From: Pedobacter caeni
Lineage (GTDB): Bacteria > Bacteroidota > Bacteroidia > Sphingobacteriales > Sphingobacteriaceae
Length of the DNA stretch: 64,000 bases
NCBI RefSeq assembly: GCF_900129215.1
Contig: NZ_FQUQ01000005.1
Span: forward strand, 310,001-374,000
Direction of reading: 5' to 3'
Shown: piece by piece, positions 43,295-52,179 of the stretch
Position numbering within the stretch: position 1 is the stretch's first letter
How the letters are laid out: every line of letters begins with the position of its first letter
The notes under the pieces: generated by a model
What the model saw: only the letters and a program-made list of their open reading frames with translations
Database searches by the model: none
What the model was told of the DNA's origin: nothing
Translations under genes and position numbers: made by a program

Positions 43295-43440
43295 GTAGAG
43301 AGAAGGTTTATTGAAGCGAAAAAATAAGCATGTCTGTTCGCAGACTGAAATCCTTGCCCTGAAGAAGGGCAAATATTTCGAGGTCTGCTCACAGAACGCA
43401 TATTTTTTCTCGCGCCAAACCTGAGAGGGGGGCAATTGAA
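43295..43440 (+). repeat. Direct repeat copy 2 (146 bp) with a stray sod 3' end
   Basis: Second copy of the element at 32671-32816, 51 bp after the glycosidase stop codon. Its first 33 bp still read as the last sod codons (VERRFIEAKK, stop), although no sod gene is here. The palindromic part is 43328-43401. Only five substitutions separate the copies. Confidence 0.85.
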
Positions 43441-43447
43441 GAAAAAA

Positions 43448-43480
43448 CTAAAAAGGCTGAGCATTGCTCAGCTTTTTTAG
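43448..43480 (+). terminator. Rho-independent terminator after repeat copy 2
   Basis: GCTGAGC (43456-43462) and GCTCAGC (43466-43472), extended by A/T pairs to CTAAAAA and TTTTTTAG. It is unrelated in sequence to the terminator after copy 1. Confidence 0.85.
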
Positions 43481-43593
43481 TTGATGAGTATTTGGTTAAA
43501 GAGCTAAAAGGTTTTTAAAATATTATTAGGATGGTAAAGCACATTTAGCTTTCTTTGCGCTTTGTTTATAATTAATCTTAATAAGTATAATAC

Positions 43594-45993
43594 ATGCGAA
43601 GACTCTTACTCAATCTTTTATTTTTTGTTTTACTAAGTTATAGCGCGTTTGCTCAGCAGACCAGCAGTATTAAAGGACGGATCACCACAGCAGATGGACG
43701 CGTAGCCAGCAACATCTCTGTGCAATTGAAGGGGACCTCACTGGGAGGAATTAGTGATGAAGATGGTGAATATCACATACGGAAAGTTCCTGTAGGGGAG
43801 TATACCATTGTGGTTTCCGGAGTGGGGCTTTTTACGAAAGAAAAGCAGGTGATGGTGACCGGAAAATCAAGTGTGATCGCAGATTTCTCACTGAGAGAGA
43901 ACCATTCTCAGTTGGATGATGTTCAGATCTCAGGCCATAAAAAGAAGTTTAAAGTAGATAAAGTATCTTCTTCACTGCGTTTACAAACCCCATTGCTGGA
44001 ATTGCCACAAAATATCCGGGTCGTTACCAACCAGCTGATGGCGGATCAGGTGGCTTTTGACATCGTGGATGGCGTGACCAGGAATGTCAGTGGGGCGCTA
44101 AGGGTAGGCCATTGGGATGCACAATATGCGAACATTTTTATGCGTGGGACCAGCATTCCTGCTTTTCGTAACGGCATGAATATGAAGACTCCATGGGGTC
44201 CATTGGCTGATGATATTGCCACAATAGACCGCATTGAGTTTGTGAAAGGCCCGGCTAGTTTTATGATGGCCATGGGCGAACCCGGAGGTATATACAATAT
44301 CGTAACCAAGAAGCCTACCGGACAGAATAATAGTGCCGTGAGTATTGGTGCAGGCGGTTATGACCTTGCCCGTGCTGCGGTAGATCTGGATACCAAGCTC
44401 AGTTCAGATGGCAAATTGTTGTTCCGTCTCAATGTAGCGGCACAGACAAAAGGGAGTTTTAACAAATACAATTACAATGATAAATATGTGATTGCACCAG
44501 TGATCAGTTACCAGATCGACAGCAACACTAAATTTACGGCCGAATACACACATCAGCACGTAGAAGCACAGGCATTGGGGAATTATGGTTTTTCTAAAAA
44601 GGGATTTGGAGATATTCCGCCAAGCTTTTTCCTGGGTGATCCTGCATTGGATCCCCAAAAACTAAATGACCATAACATTACCCTTTACCTGAATCATAAA
44701 TTAAACAAAGACTGGACTTTTAATGCACAGCTCGGTTATCTGAATTACTCATTGAAAGGTGGATCTGTCTGGCTTTCTTCATTGGATGATGCCGGAAACA
44801 TGAGAAGATACTACAATATCGGTGATGAACTGGCCATCAATAAGAATGCACAGCTAAGTTTGCTGGGAGAATTGAAAACCGGACAGGTTGTACACCGGAT
44901 CTTAGCAGGATTGGATATGGGTAACCTGAAGACCTGGGGTGATTTCTCCAGCTCAGGAACGCCTGATCTTCAATTGGCTGGGAATGCCCCATTTAATATT
45001 TACAACCCTGTTTATGGAATACCTGCAGCAAATATTCCTGTGCTTGACAGGTCAAGGAGCATACAGGTGCGTTCCGGGGCCAATGTATATGCGACCAATC
45101 AGACCTATACCGGAGTTTATCTTCAGGATGAACTTCGCTTTTTAGAAGAAAAGTTGCGTCTGACCCTTGCAGGGAGGTTTACCCATGCTGTTACCGTGGG
45201 AAAAACAAATGCTTTACAGGTCTCTGATAATGTGTTTTCTCCGAGGGTTGGTCTGAGTTATTCTATCACTAAAGACCTGTCCGTTTATACCCTTTACGAT
45301 CAAAGTTTTCTACCTCAATCCGGGGCTGATAAAGAAGGAAATGTATTTAAGCCGGTCAGGGGGAACAATATGGAGATCGGTGTTAAAAAAGATTGGTTTG
45401 ATGGAAAATGGAATACTTCCCTTACCGCTTTCAGAATCGTTAAGGAGAATGTGTTGACGCAGGATCCAAGATATCCGAACGATCCGCAAAACTGGAGAGT
45501 ACAATTGGGAGAAATCCAGTCAAAAGGTCTGGAGTTTGACCTGGTGGGAGAGATTGTTGAAGGTTTGAATGTGACTTTAAATTATGCCTATACAGATCCT
45601 AAGGTGACTAAAGGCGAGTCGGCGAACAAGAACCTTAAAGGGACTTTTGTGGCCAATGCGGCGAAGCACATTTCTAATGGATGGTTGTCTTACAGCTTTA
45701 AAAAGCAGGGGGCATTGTTGAATGGTTTCGGATTGTCTGGTGGTTATCAGTATCAGGGTAAGCGTGTTGCAGGAACCGGATTTACCGAGCCGAATCTTCC
45801 AGATTATATCCGTTTTGATGCCGGTCTTTCTTATTCAAAAGGAAAGTTTAACATTTCTGCTGTTGTCAATAACCTGCTTGACCGTAAGTTATTTACCCAG
45901 GGAACTGCACCTGCAACTCCGGCAGGGTATTATACATGGATTTACGATATGCCAAGAAATGCAAGAATCACGGCTACCTATAAATTTAAGTAA
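43594..45993 (+). CDS. TonB-dependent siderophore receptor
   Basis: 799 aa. Signal peptide ending FAQQ, a carboxypeptidase-like domain (SSIKGRITTADGRVASNIS), then a plug of the FhuA/FepA siderophore type: LELPQNIRVVTNQLMADQ, IDRIEFVKGPASFMMAMGEPGG and YNIVTKKPTG. The barrel ends with TYKFK. It imports ferric siderophores in a TonB-dependent way. The stop overlaps the PepSY gene start (TAATG). About 110 bp separate it from the repeat/terminator upstream. Confidence 0.92.
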   Translation: MRRLLLNLLFFVLLSYSAFAQQTSSIKGRITTADGRVASNISVQLKGTSLGGISDEDGEYHIRKVPVGEYTIVVSGVGLFTKEKQVMVTGKSSVIADFSLRENHSQLDDVQISGHKKKFKVDKVSSSLRLQTPLLELPQNIRVVTNQLMADQVAFDIVDGVTRNVSGALRVGHWDAQYANIFMRGTSIPAFRNGMNMKTPWGPLADDIATIDRIEFVKGPASFMMAMGEPGGIYNIVTKKPTGQNNSAVSIGAGGYDLARAAVDLDTKLSSDGKLLFRLNVAAQTKGSFNKYNYNDKYVIAPVISYQIDSNTKFTAEYTHQHVEAQALGNYGFSKKGFGDIPPSFFLGDPALDPQKLNDHNITLYLNHKLNKDWTFNAQLGYLNYSLKGGSVWLSSLDDAGNMRRYYNIGDELAINKNAQLSLLGELKTGQVVHRILAGLDMGNLKTWGDFSSSGTPDLQLAGNAPFNIYNPVYGIPAANIPVLDRSRSIQVRSGANVYATNQTYTGVYLQDELRFLEEKLRLTLAGRFTHAVTVGKTNALQVSDNVFSPRVGLSYSITKDLSVYTLYDQSFLPQSGADKEGNVFKPVRGNNMEIGVKKDWFDGKWNTSLTAFRIVKENVLTQDPRYPNDPQNWRVQLGEIQSKGLEFDLVGEIVEGLNVTLNYAYTDPKVTKGESANKNLKGTFVANAAKHISNGWLSYSFKKQGALLNGFGLSGGYQYQGKRVAGTGFTEPNLPDYIRFDAGLSYSKGKFNISAVVNNLLDRKLFTQGTAPATPAGYYTWIYDMPRNARITATYKFK

Positions 45994-47210
45994 TGAATTT
46001 TAAAAAGATCAATGCCTTTTTACACTTATGGCTCGGACTCGGTTCGGGCCTGATTGTGTTTATAGTTAGCATTACGGGTTGTATTTATGTGTTTGAAAAA
46101 GAAATCAGGAGCTTGTATGAGCCCTGGCAATATGTAAAACCTCAGCAACAGGCGTTCCTGCTTCCTACGCAATTGTCTTCGCTCGCTCAGGCTCAGATGG
46201 GAGGGGTAAAGCCCAATTCCATCAGGTATGGTCAAAAGGATGAAGCCGTTACCGTCAGTAATTTTAACCGTAAAAAGGGCCTGAGTATAGTGGTTTTTAT
46301 GGATCCATATACCGGAAAAGTAATCCATACCGAAAAGAAAAACAGAAAGAGCAATTCAGATTTTTTCCGTTTTATCCTCAATGGGCACCGTGCCCTATGG
46401 CTTCCTTATCCTATCGGAAGGCCTATCGTAGGCGCTGCGGTGTTGATTTTTGTGCTCTTACTCCTCTCCGGGATCATCTTATGGTGGCCAAAGAAATGGA
46501 TCAGGTCCATCCGTGACAAGAGCTTTAAAATTAAGTGGAATGCCAGTTTTAAACGGAAAAATTACGACCTGCACAATGTTCTGGGCTTCTATACTTTTCT
46601 CGTTTTACTGATCATTTCTCTTACAGGCCTCGTTTACAGCTATAAATGGTATAGTAAGTCGCTCTATTGGTTGAGCTCAGGAGGGAAGTCTATGAAGGAA
46701 TTTAAGCGGGCTACCTCGGATACCACAGCCACAGGAACGTTTAAACCAACAGACATAGACCGGCTTTACAGCAGCATTGTTGCCACTGATAAAACAGAGA
46801 ATATACTGGTATCCCTGCCCGAAAAGCCTGCCGATGCCATTGGATTTGTCGTCTACCTGAAGGCAGGCACACTGTATAAAACCAATCGCTATAACTTTGA
46901 TCAGCTGAGTCTTAAGCCCATCACAGACGGTTCTCCTTTTTCAGGAAAGTATGAGGATGCCACTGCGGCGGATAAGCTCAGGAGGATGAATTACGACCTG
47001 CATATTGGTGCGATATGGGGTATTCCCACCAAGATTCTTGCTTTTCTTGCCAGTTTGATCTCAGCAAGTTTGCCGGTTACCGGATTTATCATTTGGTATG
47101 GCAAAAAGTTTAAAAAGAAGAAAAAGACCGGAAAAGTACCGGAATCAACGAAAAAAGCAGTTCCTGTTGTACCGAAAGTTAAACCAGCAGCGAAAGAGCT
47201 GGTGTACTAG
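45993..47210 (+). CDS. PepSY-associated membrane protein (putative siderophore/iron reductase)
   Basis: 405 aa with four membrane helices: LGLGSGLIVFIVSITGCIYVF near the N-terminus, IVGAAVLIFVLLLLSGIILWW, LGFYTFLVLLIISLTGLVYS, and ILAFLASLISASLPVTGFIIW. PepSY_TM hallmarks are LHLWLGLGSG, NGHRALWLP, the DLHNVLGFY His motif and MNYDLHIGAIWG. Conserved His pairs suggest heme. In Bacteroidota the family follows siderophore receptors and is implicated in iron release; that link is contextual. It is translationally coupled to the receptor. The tail is Lys/Pro-rich. Confidence 0.85.
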   Translation: MNFKKINAFLHLWLGLGSGLIVFIVSITGCIYVFEKEIRSLYEPWQYVKPQQQAFLLPTQLSSLAQAQMGGVKPNSIRYGQKDEAVTVSNFNRKKGLSIVVFMDPYTGKVIHTEKKNRKSNSDFFRFILNGHRALWLPYPIGRPIVGAAVLIFVLLLLSGIILWWPKKWIRSIRDKSFKIKWNASFKRKNYDLHNVLGFYTFLVLLIISLTGLVYSYKWYSKSLYWLSSGGKSMKEFKRATSDTTATGTFKPTDIDRLYSSIVATDKTENILVSLPEKPADAIGFVVYLKAGTLYKTNRYNFDQLSLKPITDGSPFSGKYEDATAADKLRRMNYDLHIGAIWGIPTKILAFLASLISASLPVTGFIIWYGKKFKKKKKTGKVPESTKKAVPVVPKVKPAAKELVY

Positions 47211-47273
47211 TGAGCAGGAGCTGTTGTGCTAAACGGAGCGGGTAGGCTAAAAGCAAGTTGATGCACTATCATA

Positions 47274-47309
47274 AAAAAAAGCCGGAAACTTTAACGTTTT
47301 CCGGCTTTC
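47274..47309. terminator. Bidirectional terminator between convergent genes
   Basis: AAAAGCCGGAAA and TTTTCCGGCTTT arms (about 47277-47288 and 47297-47308) with an 8-nt loop. A-run on one side and T-rich on the other serve both strands. Confidence 0.85.
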
Positions 47310-47346
47310 TTATGATAAAGACCTTAATTCAGGTCTGATGATCTTT

Positions 47347-48192
47347 TTAATCCGCTTCGTTATCTACGAAAAGTTTGATTTCATAATCAGAGATTGTGAT
47401 TAAGCGGTCTTTATATAATCCACCAATTACCTTTTTAAACGCGCTTTTGCTGATTTTAAAGCGGTCGTAGATCTCATCAGGAGCACTTTTATCACCAAGG
47501 GCAATTACCCCTCCGTTTTCTTTTAATTCGTCAAGGATCGCATCTTTATTTTCCAGGATATGCCCATAGCCCATGGGTTGAAGGCTAAGGTCGATTTTAC
47601 CTTCTACACGTATCTTTTTGATCCATCCTTTTCTGATTTCTCCGGGCGTTAGCTGATCGAATAGTTCATTTGTATACAGAAGGCCGATGTATTTATTGTC
47701 GACGATGGCATTATAACCCAGGTCTGAACGGTCTACGATCAATAAGCTCACTTCATCTCCTTCTTCAAGGTCAATGTCCTGATCTTCCACGTAATTGGTC
47801 AGGCGTGAAGAAGCTACCATACGGTCATTGCTTTCGTCCAGGTAAACGTAAACCACGTGGCTGTCGCCTTTAAACATCGGGCGTTTCTGCTCACGCTGAG
47901 GAACATAGATGTCTTTGTCGATGCCAAGATCCATAAATACACCATCTTCACCATCAGCTACAACGGTCAAATAGGCGAAATCACCAACACAGGCATGTGG
48001 TCTTTTGCTGGTTCCCATTAGTCTGCCGTCTTTGTGCATATATACGAAAACGTTGATGTTCTCTCCGATTTCGATGTTTTTAGGGACATCTACATAAGGG
48101 AGCAGCACTTCGTTTTCGCCTTCAGTGAGGATGAGGCCGTTTTCGGTTTTATTTATAATTCTCAGATCGTTATATCTTCCTATTTCTATCAT
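47347..48192 (-). CDS. CvfB-like S1-domain RNA-binding protein
   Basis: 281 aa. Three S1-like OB folds in a row (N-terminal LRIINKTENGLILTEGENE, middle LTVVADGEDGVFMDLGIDKD with the typical IYVPQREQ, third YNAIVDNKYIGLLYTNEL) and a C-terminal winged helix (DEIYDRFKISKSAFKKVIGGLY). This is the domain order of CvfB/YitL. It is presumed to bind RNA and influence gene expression; the exact role in Bacteroidota is unknown. It is divergent from the ABC transporter genes. Confidence 0.88.
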   Translation of the reverse strand: MIEIGRYNDLRIINKTENGLILTEGENEVLLPYVDVPKNIEIGENINVFVYMHKDGRLMGTSKRPHACVGDFAYLTVVADGEDGVFMDLGIDKDIYVPQREQKRPMFKGDSHVVYVYLDESNDRMVASSRLTNYVEDQDIDLEEGDEVSLLIVDRSDLGYNAIVDNKYIGLLYTNELFDQLTPGEIRKGWIKKIRVEGKIDLSLQPMGYGHILENKDAILDELKENGGVIALGDKSAPDEIYDRFKISKSAFKKVIGGLYKDRLITISDYEIKLFVDNEAD

Positions 48193-48276
48193 GTTCTTGC
48201 GGGCATTTTTGCAAAGGTAACGATAACAGCAGTAACATATCGGTGTGCGGGCTATCTAAATACAAAAATATACGGA

Positions 48277-48909
48277 TTGAACGGCTTAAGTTTAGAACAT
48301 ATAGATAAGAAATACGGAGATCATGTGATCTTTTCTTTTGAGAAATGGAGTCTTGATCATGGTATTTACTGGGTTAAAGGAGGAAATGGAACTGGAAAAA
48401 CGACACTTTTCAAAGTGATTTCCGGACAAACGCCATTCGGAGGAGAATTGAGTTTGAACGGGGTCAGCCTAAAAAAAGCACCTGTTGCCTACCGATCCAT
48501 GATCAGTTATGCGGAGGCTGAACCTCAATACCCTTCATTTATTACCGGAAATGAGTTGTTGAACTATCATATCGCAGTCAGGAAAGCGGAACATTCTGAG
48601 GCTCAGGACATCGTTGAACAGTTCGGGATGACCGCCTTTATGGACCATAAGATCGGAAGTTATTCCAGTGGAATGCTCAAAAAGCTCTCTTTGATCTGTG
48701 CCTTTACCGGTAATATTCAACTGTATATCCTGGATGAGCCACTCATTACCATAGATACCCATGCTGCACAGGTACTTTATGCTTTGATCCGGAGCTATCA
48801 TGAGAAGGGGAGTAGTTTCCTTTTGTCTTCACATCAGGAGCTGGAACCAGGGCAGTTGCCGCTTAAAGGCGTATTTCAAATTAAAGACAAACAAATAGAA
48901 GCATGCTGA
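48277..48909 (+). CDS. ABC transporter ATP-binding protein
   Basis: About 210 aa from a TTG at 48277 (LNGLSLEHIDKKYGDHVIFSF when read as the native start); the frame runs further upstream through the divergent cvfB gene, so an upstream ATG is not credible. Walker A is GGNGTGKTT, the signature motif is YSSGMLKK (degenerate LSGGQ), and Walker B is LYILDEP, with H-loop in LLSSHQE. Together with the membrane protein encoded next (7-bp overlap) it forms a small exporter of unknown substrate. The start codon is the least certain part. Confidence 0.8.
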   Translation: MNGLSLEHIDKKYGDHVIFSFEKWSLDHGIYWVKGGNGTGKTTLFKVISGQTPFGGELSLNGVSLKKAPVAYRSMISYAEAEPQYPSFITGNELLNYHIAVRKAEHSEAQDIVEQFGMTAFMDHKIGSYSSGMLKKLSLICAFTGNIQLYILDEPLITIDTHAAQVLYALIRSYHEKGSSFLLSSHQELEPGQLPLKGVFQIKDKQIEAC

Positions 48910-49994
48910 TGCTGTTTTTGAAGACTTTGAGTAAAGAATTCTTTGCAGCACATGCAGGCCTGTTTCTGTTTGGCTTTTACCTGCTGTTTGGGATTGTGGA
49001 GTCTTCGCAGCTGCTCAGTTATCATAAAACCCTGATGCTGCTCATCTATTCATCACCACTTATTCTTGCCCTTGTCTTTGTTTGTTGGGCGCTATATGCC
49101 TTGAAATGCTTGTTTTTTGTGAAGAAACAGCTGAAAACAGCCGCTTATCAGTTTGTATTCCTGCTGGGGGCATCAGCAAGGAAAGTTCAGTTCAGGCTAT
49201 GGCTAAAGCTCTATGCCCTGCTGTTTCTTCCCATATTGTTATACCTCGTTCCTTTTGTCTATGTAGGGCTTACCAATGGCAGTTATGTAAGTGTTTTTGC
49301 CGTTTTTCTCTATGTTCCTGGCCTTTTGCTTGTCCTTTCAGGCTTTATGTTCAGGATCATCAATTATAGCCATGTTCCAGCTAAGGTTTATTTAAAAATC
49401 TCCCTCCCCCAATGGAGTAAGCCTTACTGGACATGGCCTTTTTATTATTTATTGAAGGAGCAGACATTGATGCTCTTTGCAAGTAAGGTGCTGTCCTTTG
49501 CGCTTTTCAATGCTACAATGTGGGTTTTTGCGGATGTTTCAGGTGATGTTCGTGTATCTATGATTGGGATTCTGGCAGCCGTATTGTCGCATAGTATGTT
49601 GTTGCATGCGTTAATGAAAAATGAGGTCGACCGTCTTTCCTTTACCCGAAGCCTTCCCATTACTTTAGCTTCCAGGTTAGGACAAAACCTGTTGGTATTG
49701 CTATTACTTTTTGTTCCCGAGCTGCTCTTTTATGTACTCAAAACAGATGGACAGCTACTGCACATGGTTTATGGTTTGTGCTTTGGTTTGTCTGGATTGA
49801 TGGGCTTACAAATAGTCTTGTACTGGATAAATCTGGATCAGGACCAATACCTGAAATGGTTGTTGGGCTTCTTTTTTGTCAGCATGTTTGTGGTACTGGC
49901 ACATTATTACCTGGTTTATAGCCTGCTGATTTTTCTTGGCTATATTGGGTATTTCTTCTTCTTTTACCATCAGAAAGATTTGAAGGAGATGTAA
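48903..49994 (+). CDS. Multi-pass membrane protein, probable ABC permease
   Basis: 363 aa, very hydrophobic, with about ten predicted helices (for example GLFLFGFYLLFGIVESSQLL, LLFLPILLYLVPFVYVGL, LLGFFFVSMFVVLAHYYLVY). There is no recognisable family motif. The 7-bp overlap with the ATPase gene makes it the likely permease partner. Substrate is unknown. It converges with the thiF gene, with only 22 bp between stop codons and no clear terminator. Confidence 0.75.
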   Translation: MLMLFLKTLSKEFFAAHAGLFLFGFYLLFGIVESSQLLSYHKTLMLLIYSSPLILALVFVCWALYALKCLFFVKKQLKTAAYQFVFLLGASARKVQFRLWLKLYALLFLPILLYLVPFVYVGLTNGSYVSVFAVFLYVPGLLLVLSGFMFRIINYSHVPAKVYLKISLPQWSKPYWTWPFYYLLKEQTLMLFASKVLSFALFNATMWVFADVSGDVRVSMIGILAAVLSHSMLLHALMKNEVDRLSFTRSLPITLASRLGQNLLVLLLLFVPELLFYVLKTDGQLLHMVYGLCFGLSGLMGLQIVLYWINLDQDQYLKWLLGFFFVSMFVVLAHYYLVYSLLIFLGYIGYFFFFYHQKDLKEM

Positions 49995-50016
49995 TGTTTG
50001 TTCGTTAAGTTAGGGT

Positions 50017-51063
50017 TTAGGTATTTGTGTTTAACAGGCTGATTATAAAAAGACTTTCCTTCCTTGTTTTGCTGATTAATTTGGCTGCCATTCTGCTTTT
50101 TGCTCCTGAAGTGCAGCATAAAACCAGTTTATTCTGGAAAGGGATATCCGTTATTTTGTCTTTGAGGTCGTACAGGGAAATGTGTGTTCCACCGATATTG
50201 TACTCTTCAAATTCATAGGCTTCACGCACATCGATCAACAGGAAAGGCTCTTCCTTGTCTTTCCATTCCTGCAATTCCTCCTGTCCGATTTCCTGGTAGG
50301 TTGCTGCTTTTGTTCCGGCTTCGTGTAAAGCGTCTTTTTTAGCGCCTTCGGGCTGAATGTTAAAAATCTGCATGTCATAATTTAAAGCATTGAAGATAAG
50401 TAGTTTTCCGGAAAGCTGATCCCCAAAGCCACAAATAACCTTAATACATTCATTGGCCATTATGCTTCCGATGATGCCGGGCAATGGGCCGATGACCCCG
50501 CTTTCGCCACAATTGTTTTGTTCTGCTGCTGCCGGTGCTTCAGGATAGCAGCTTCTGTAGTCCGGGCCACCCTGGTAATTAAATACGGAAACCTGCCCTT
50601 CGAATTTAAAAATGGAGCCGAATATGAGTGGTTTATTCAGGGTAACACAGCTGTCGTTTACCAGGTAACGGGTCGGAAAATTATCCGATCCATCCATCAC
50701 CAGGTCGTAATCAGAGAGGGTAGCTGTTGCATTTTCTGCGCTCAGATGGTAAGGATAAGCCTGTACTTCGATCAGGGGATTGAGCTGTCTGAGCTTGTCG
50801 GCAGCCGTTTGGGCCTTGTTTTTTCCGAGGTCGTTCATCTGGTAAAGCACCTGCCTGTGCAGGTTGCTTTCTTCCACTACATCTCCATCAATAATGCCTA
50901 TTTTTCCTACTCCTGCTCCGGCAAGGTAGAGTAGGAGCGGGCAGCCCAGGCCTCCGGCGCCAATGACCAGCACTGCGGTGTTCCGTAGCTTTTCCTGCCC
51001 TTCAAGGCCTAATTCTTCCAATAGAATCTGACGGTCGTACCTTTTAAGTTCCTGATTGTTCAT
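50017..51063 (-). CDS. thiF: ThiF/MoeB/HesA-family adenylyltransferase with rhodanese-like C-terminus
   Basis: 348 aa. The E1-like core shows VLVIGAGGLGCPLLLYLAGAG (nucleotide loop), the DGDVVEESNLHRQVLY Asp/Arg residues and zinc ligands around YRSCYPEAP; it adenylates the ThiS C-terminal Gly. A rhodanese-like domain follows with the persulfide-type Cys in VLCCTSGAKSRMA. The C-terminus (KTRKESLFIISLLNTNT) does not resemble the usual rhodanese end, which normally has a Gly-Gly-Ile-x-x-Trp turn; a 3' frameshift or divergence is possible. Last gene of the thiamin operon, starting 3 bp after thiH. Confidence 0.9.
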   Translation of the reverse strand: MNNQELKRYDRQILLEELGLEGQEKLRNTAVLVIGAGGLGCPLLLYLAGAGVGKIGIIDGDVVEESNLHRQVLYQMNDLGKNKAQTAADKLRQLNPLIEVQAYPYHLSAENATATLSDYDLVMDGSDNFPTRYLVNDSCVTLNKPLIFGSIFKFEGQVSVFNYQGGPDYRSCYPEAPAAAEQNNCGESGVIGPLPGIIGSIMANECIKVICGFGDQLSGKLLIFNALNYDMQIFNIQPEGAKKDALHEAGTKAATYQEIGQEELQEWKDKEEPFLLIDVREAYEFEEYNIGGTHISLYDLKDKITDIPFQNKLVLCCTSGAKSRMAAKLISKTRKESLFIISLLNTNT

Positions 51064-51066
51064 GAT

Positions 51067-52179
51067 TTACTTCGTTAAGCTAATGTCCCAGTCTTTCCAA
51101 ATGGCTTCATATCCTTGTTTGTGAATCATTTCTGCGATTTCTTCAGCTGTTCTTTCATCCGAAATTTCGAACTGTTCCAGGGATTGGGGTTCCACTGCAT
51201 AGCCTCCCGGATTGGTCTTCGAACCCGCGCTGATGGAGGTGATGCCCAGTTTAATAATGTTGTCCCGGAAGGCGACAGACTCCCTGGTAGAGATCGACAA
51301 TTCCACTTCTTCATTGAACAGGCGATAAGCACAGATGAGCTGCACCAGCTCCCTGTCGTTCATAGCCACCTTTGGTTCCAGGCCGCCACTAAAGGGACGG
51401 AGTCTGGGAAAAGAGATGCTGTATTTGCTTTGCCAGTATTGCTTTTCCAGGTAGTTCAGGTGGAGTGCGGTAAAAAAAGAATCCGTTCGCCAGTCTTCCA
51501 GGCCAATCAGCACCCCTAAGCCCATTTTGTGGATTCCTGCCTTTCCTAATCGGTCCGGGGTGTCCAGGCGGTATTGAAAATTGGATTTTTTTCCCTTTGG
51601 GTGGTGCTTTTTGTAATCTTCCTCGTGATAGGTTTCCTGATAAACAAGCACCGTATTCAATCCATAAGGGGTCAGTTCCTGATAATCGGAAAGGTCGAGG
51701 GGTTGCACTTCCATGGAGATATGGGCAAAATGCGGTCTGATCAGCTCCAGTACTTTTTTGAAATAGTCGGTGTGGACGCTTTGATTGGCTTCGCCTGTTA
51801 CTAAAAGTACATGGTCGTAGCCCATTTCTTTGATCACTACCACTTCTTCCATGATTTCCATTGGCGAGAGGGTCTTGCGTTTCACCTTGTTGTCGTAACT
51901 AAAGCCACAATAGGTGCAGATGTTGTTGCACTCATTGGACAGATAGAGGGGGACATACATCTGGATGGTATTTCCGAAGCGCTTTAAAGTAAGCTGCTGG
52001 CTCAACTGCGCCATTCTTTCCAGGTAAGGTGCCGCCGCAGGGGAGATCAGGGCTTTAAAGTCTTCCAAAGTTCTTTTGGGCGCATTTAATGCCTGTTCTA
52101 CATCTACACTGGTCTTGGCGTAAATGCTCCTGCTGGTTTCGTCCCAGTTGTGGCGTTCAAAAATATCGTTAAAACTCAT
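51067..52179 (-). CDS. thiH: 2-iminoacetate synthase (tyrosine lyase), radical SAM
   Basis: 370 aa. The cluster motif CNNICTYCGFS (CxxxCxxC) and the biotin/thiamin-synthesis-associated C-terminal domain identify ThiH. It cleaves tyrosine to dehydroglycine for the thiazole ring, the anaerobic-type route, and no thiO is seen in the operon. It overlaps thiG by 11 bp. Length is standard. Confidence 0.95.
   Translation of the reverse strand: MSFNDIFERHNWDETSRSIYAKTSVDVEQALNAPKRTLEDFKALISPAAAPYLERMAQLSQQLTLKRFGNTIQMYVPLYLSNECNNICTYCGFSYDNKVKRKTLSPMEIMEEVVVIKEMGYDHVLLVTGEANQSVHTDYFKKVLELIRPHFAHISMEVQPLDLSDYQELTPYGLNTVLVYQETYHEEDYKKHHPKGKKSNFQYRLDTPDRLGKAGIHKMGLGVLIGLEDWRTDSFFTALHLNYLEKQYWQSKYSISFPRLRPFSGGLEPKVAMNDRELVQLICAYRLFNEEVELSISTRESVAFRDNIIKLGITSISAGSKTNPGGYAVEPQSLEQFEISDERTAEEIAEMIHKQGYEAIWKDWDISLTK

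Noticed and set aside
32703..43440. Integrative conjugative element or prophage
   Set aside because: No integrase, relaxase, tRNA or phage genes between the repeats; only a flanked segment is claimed.
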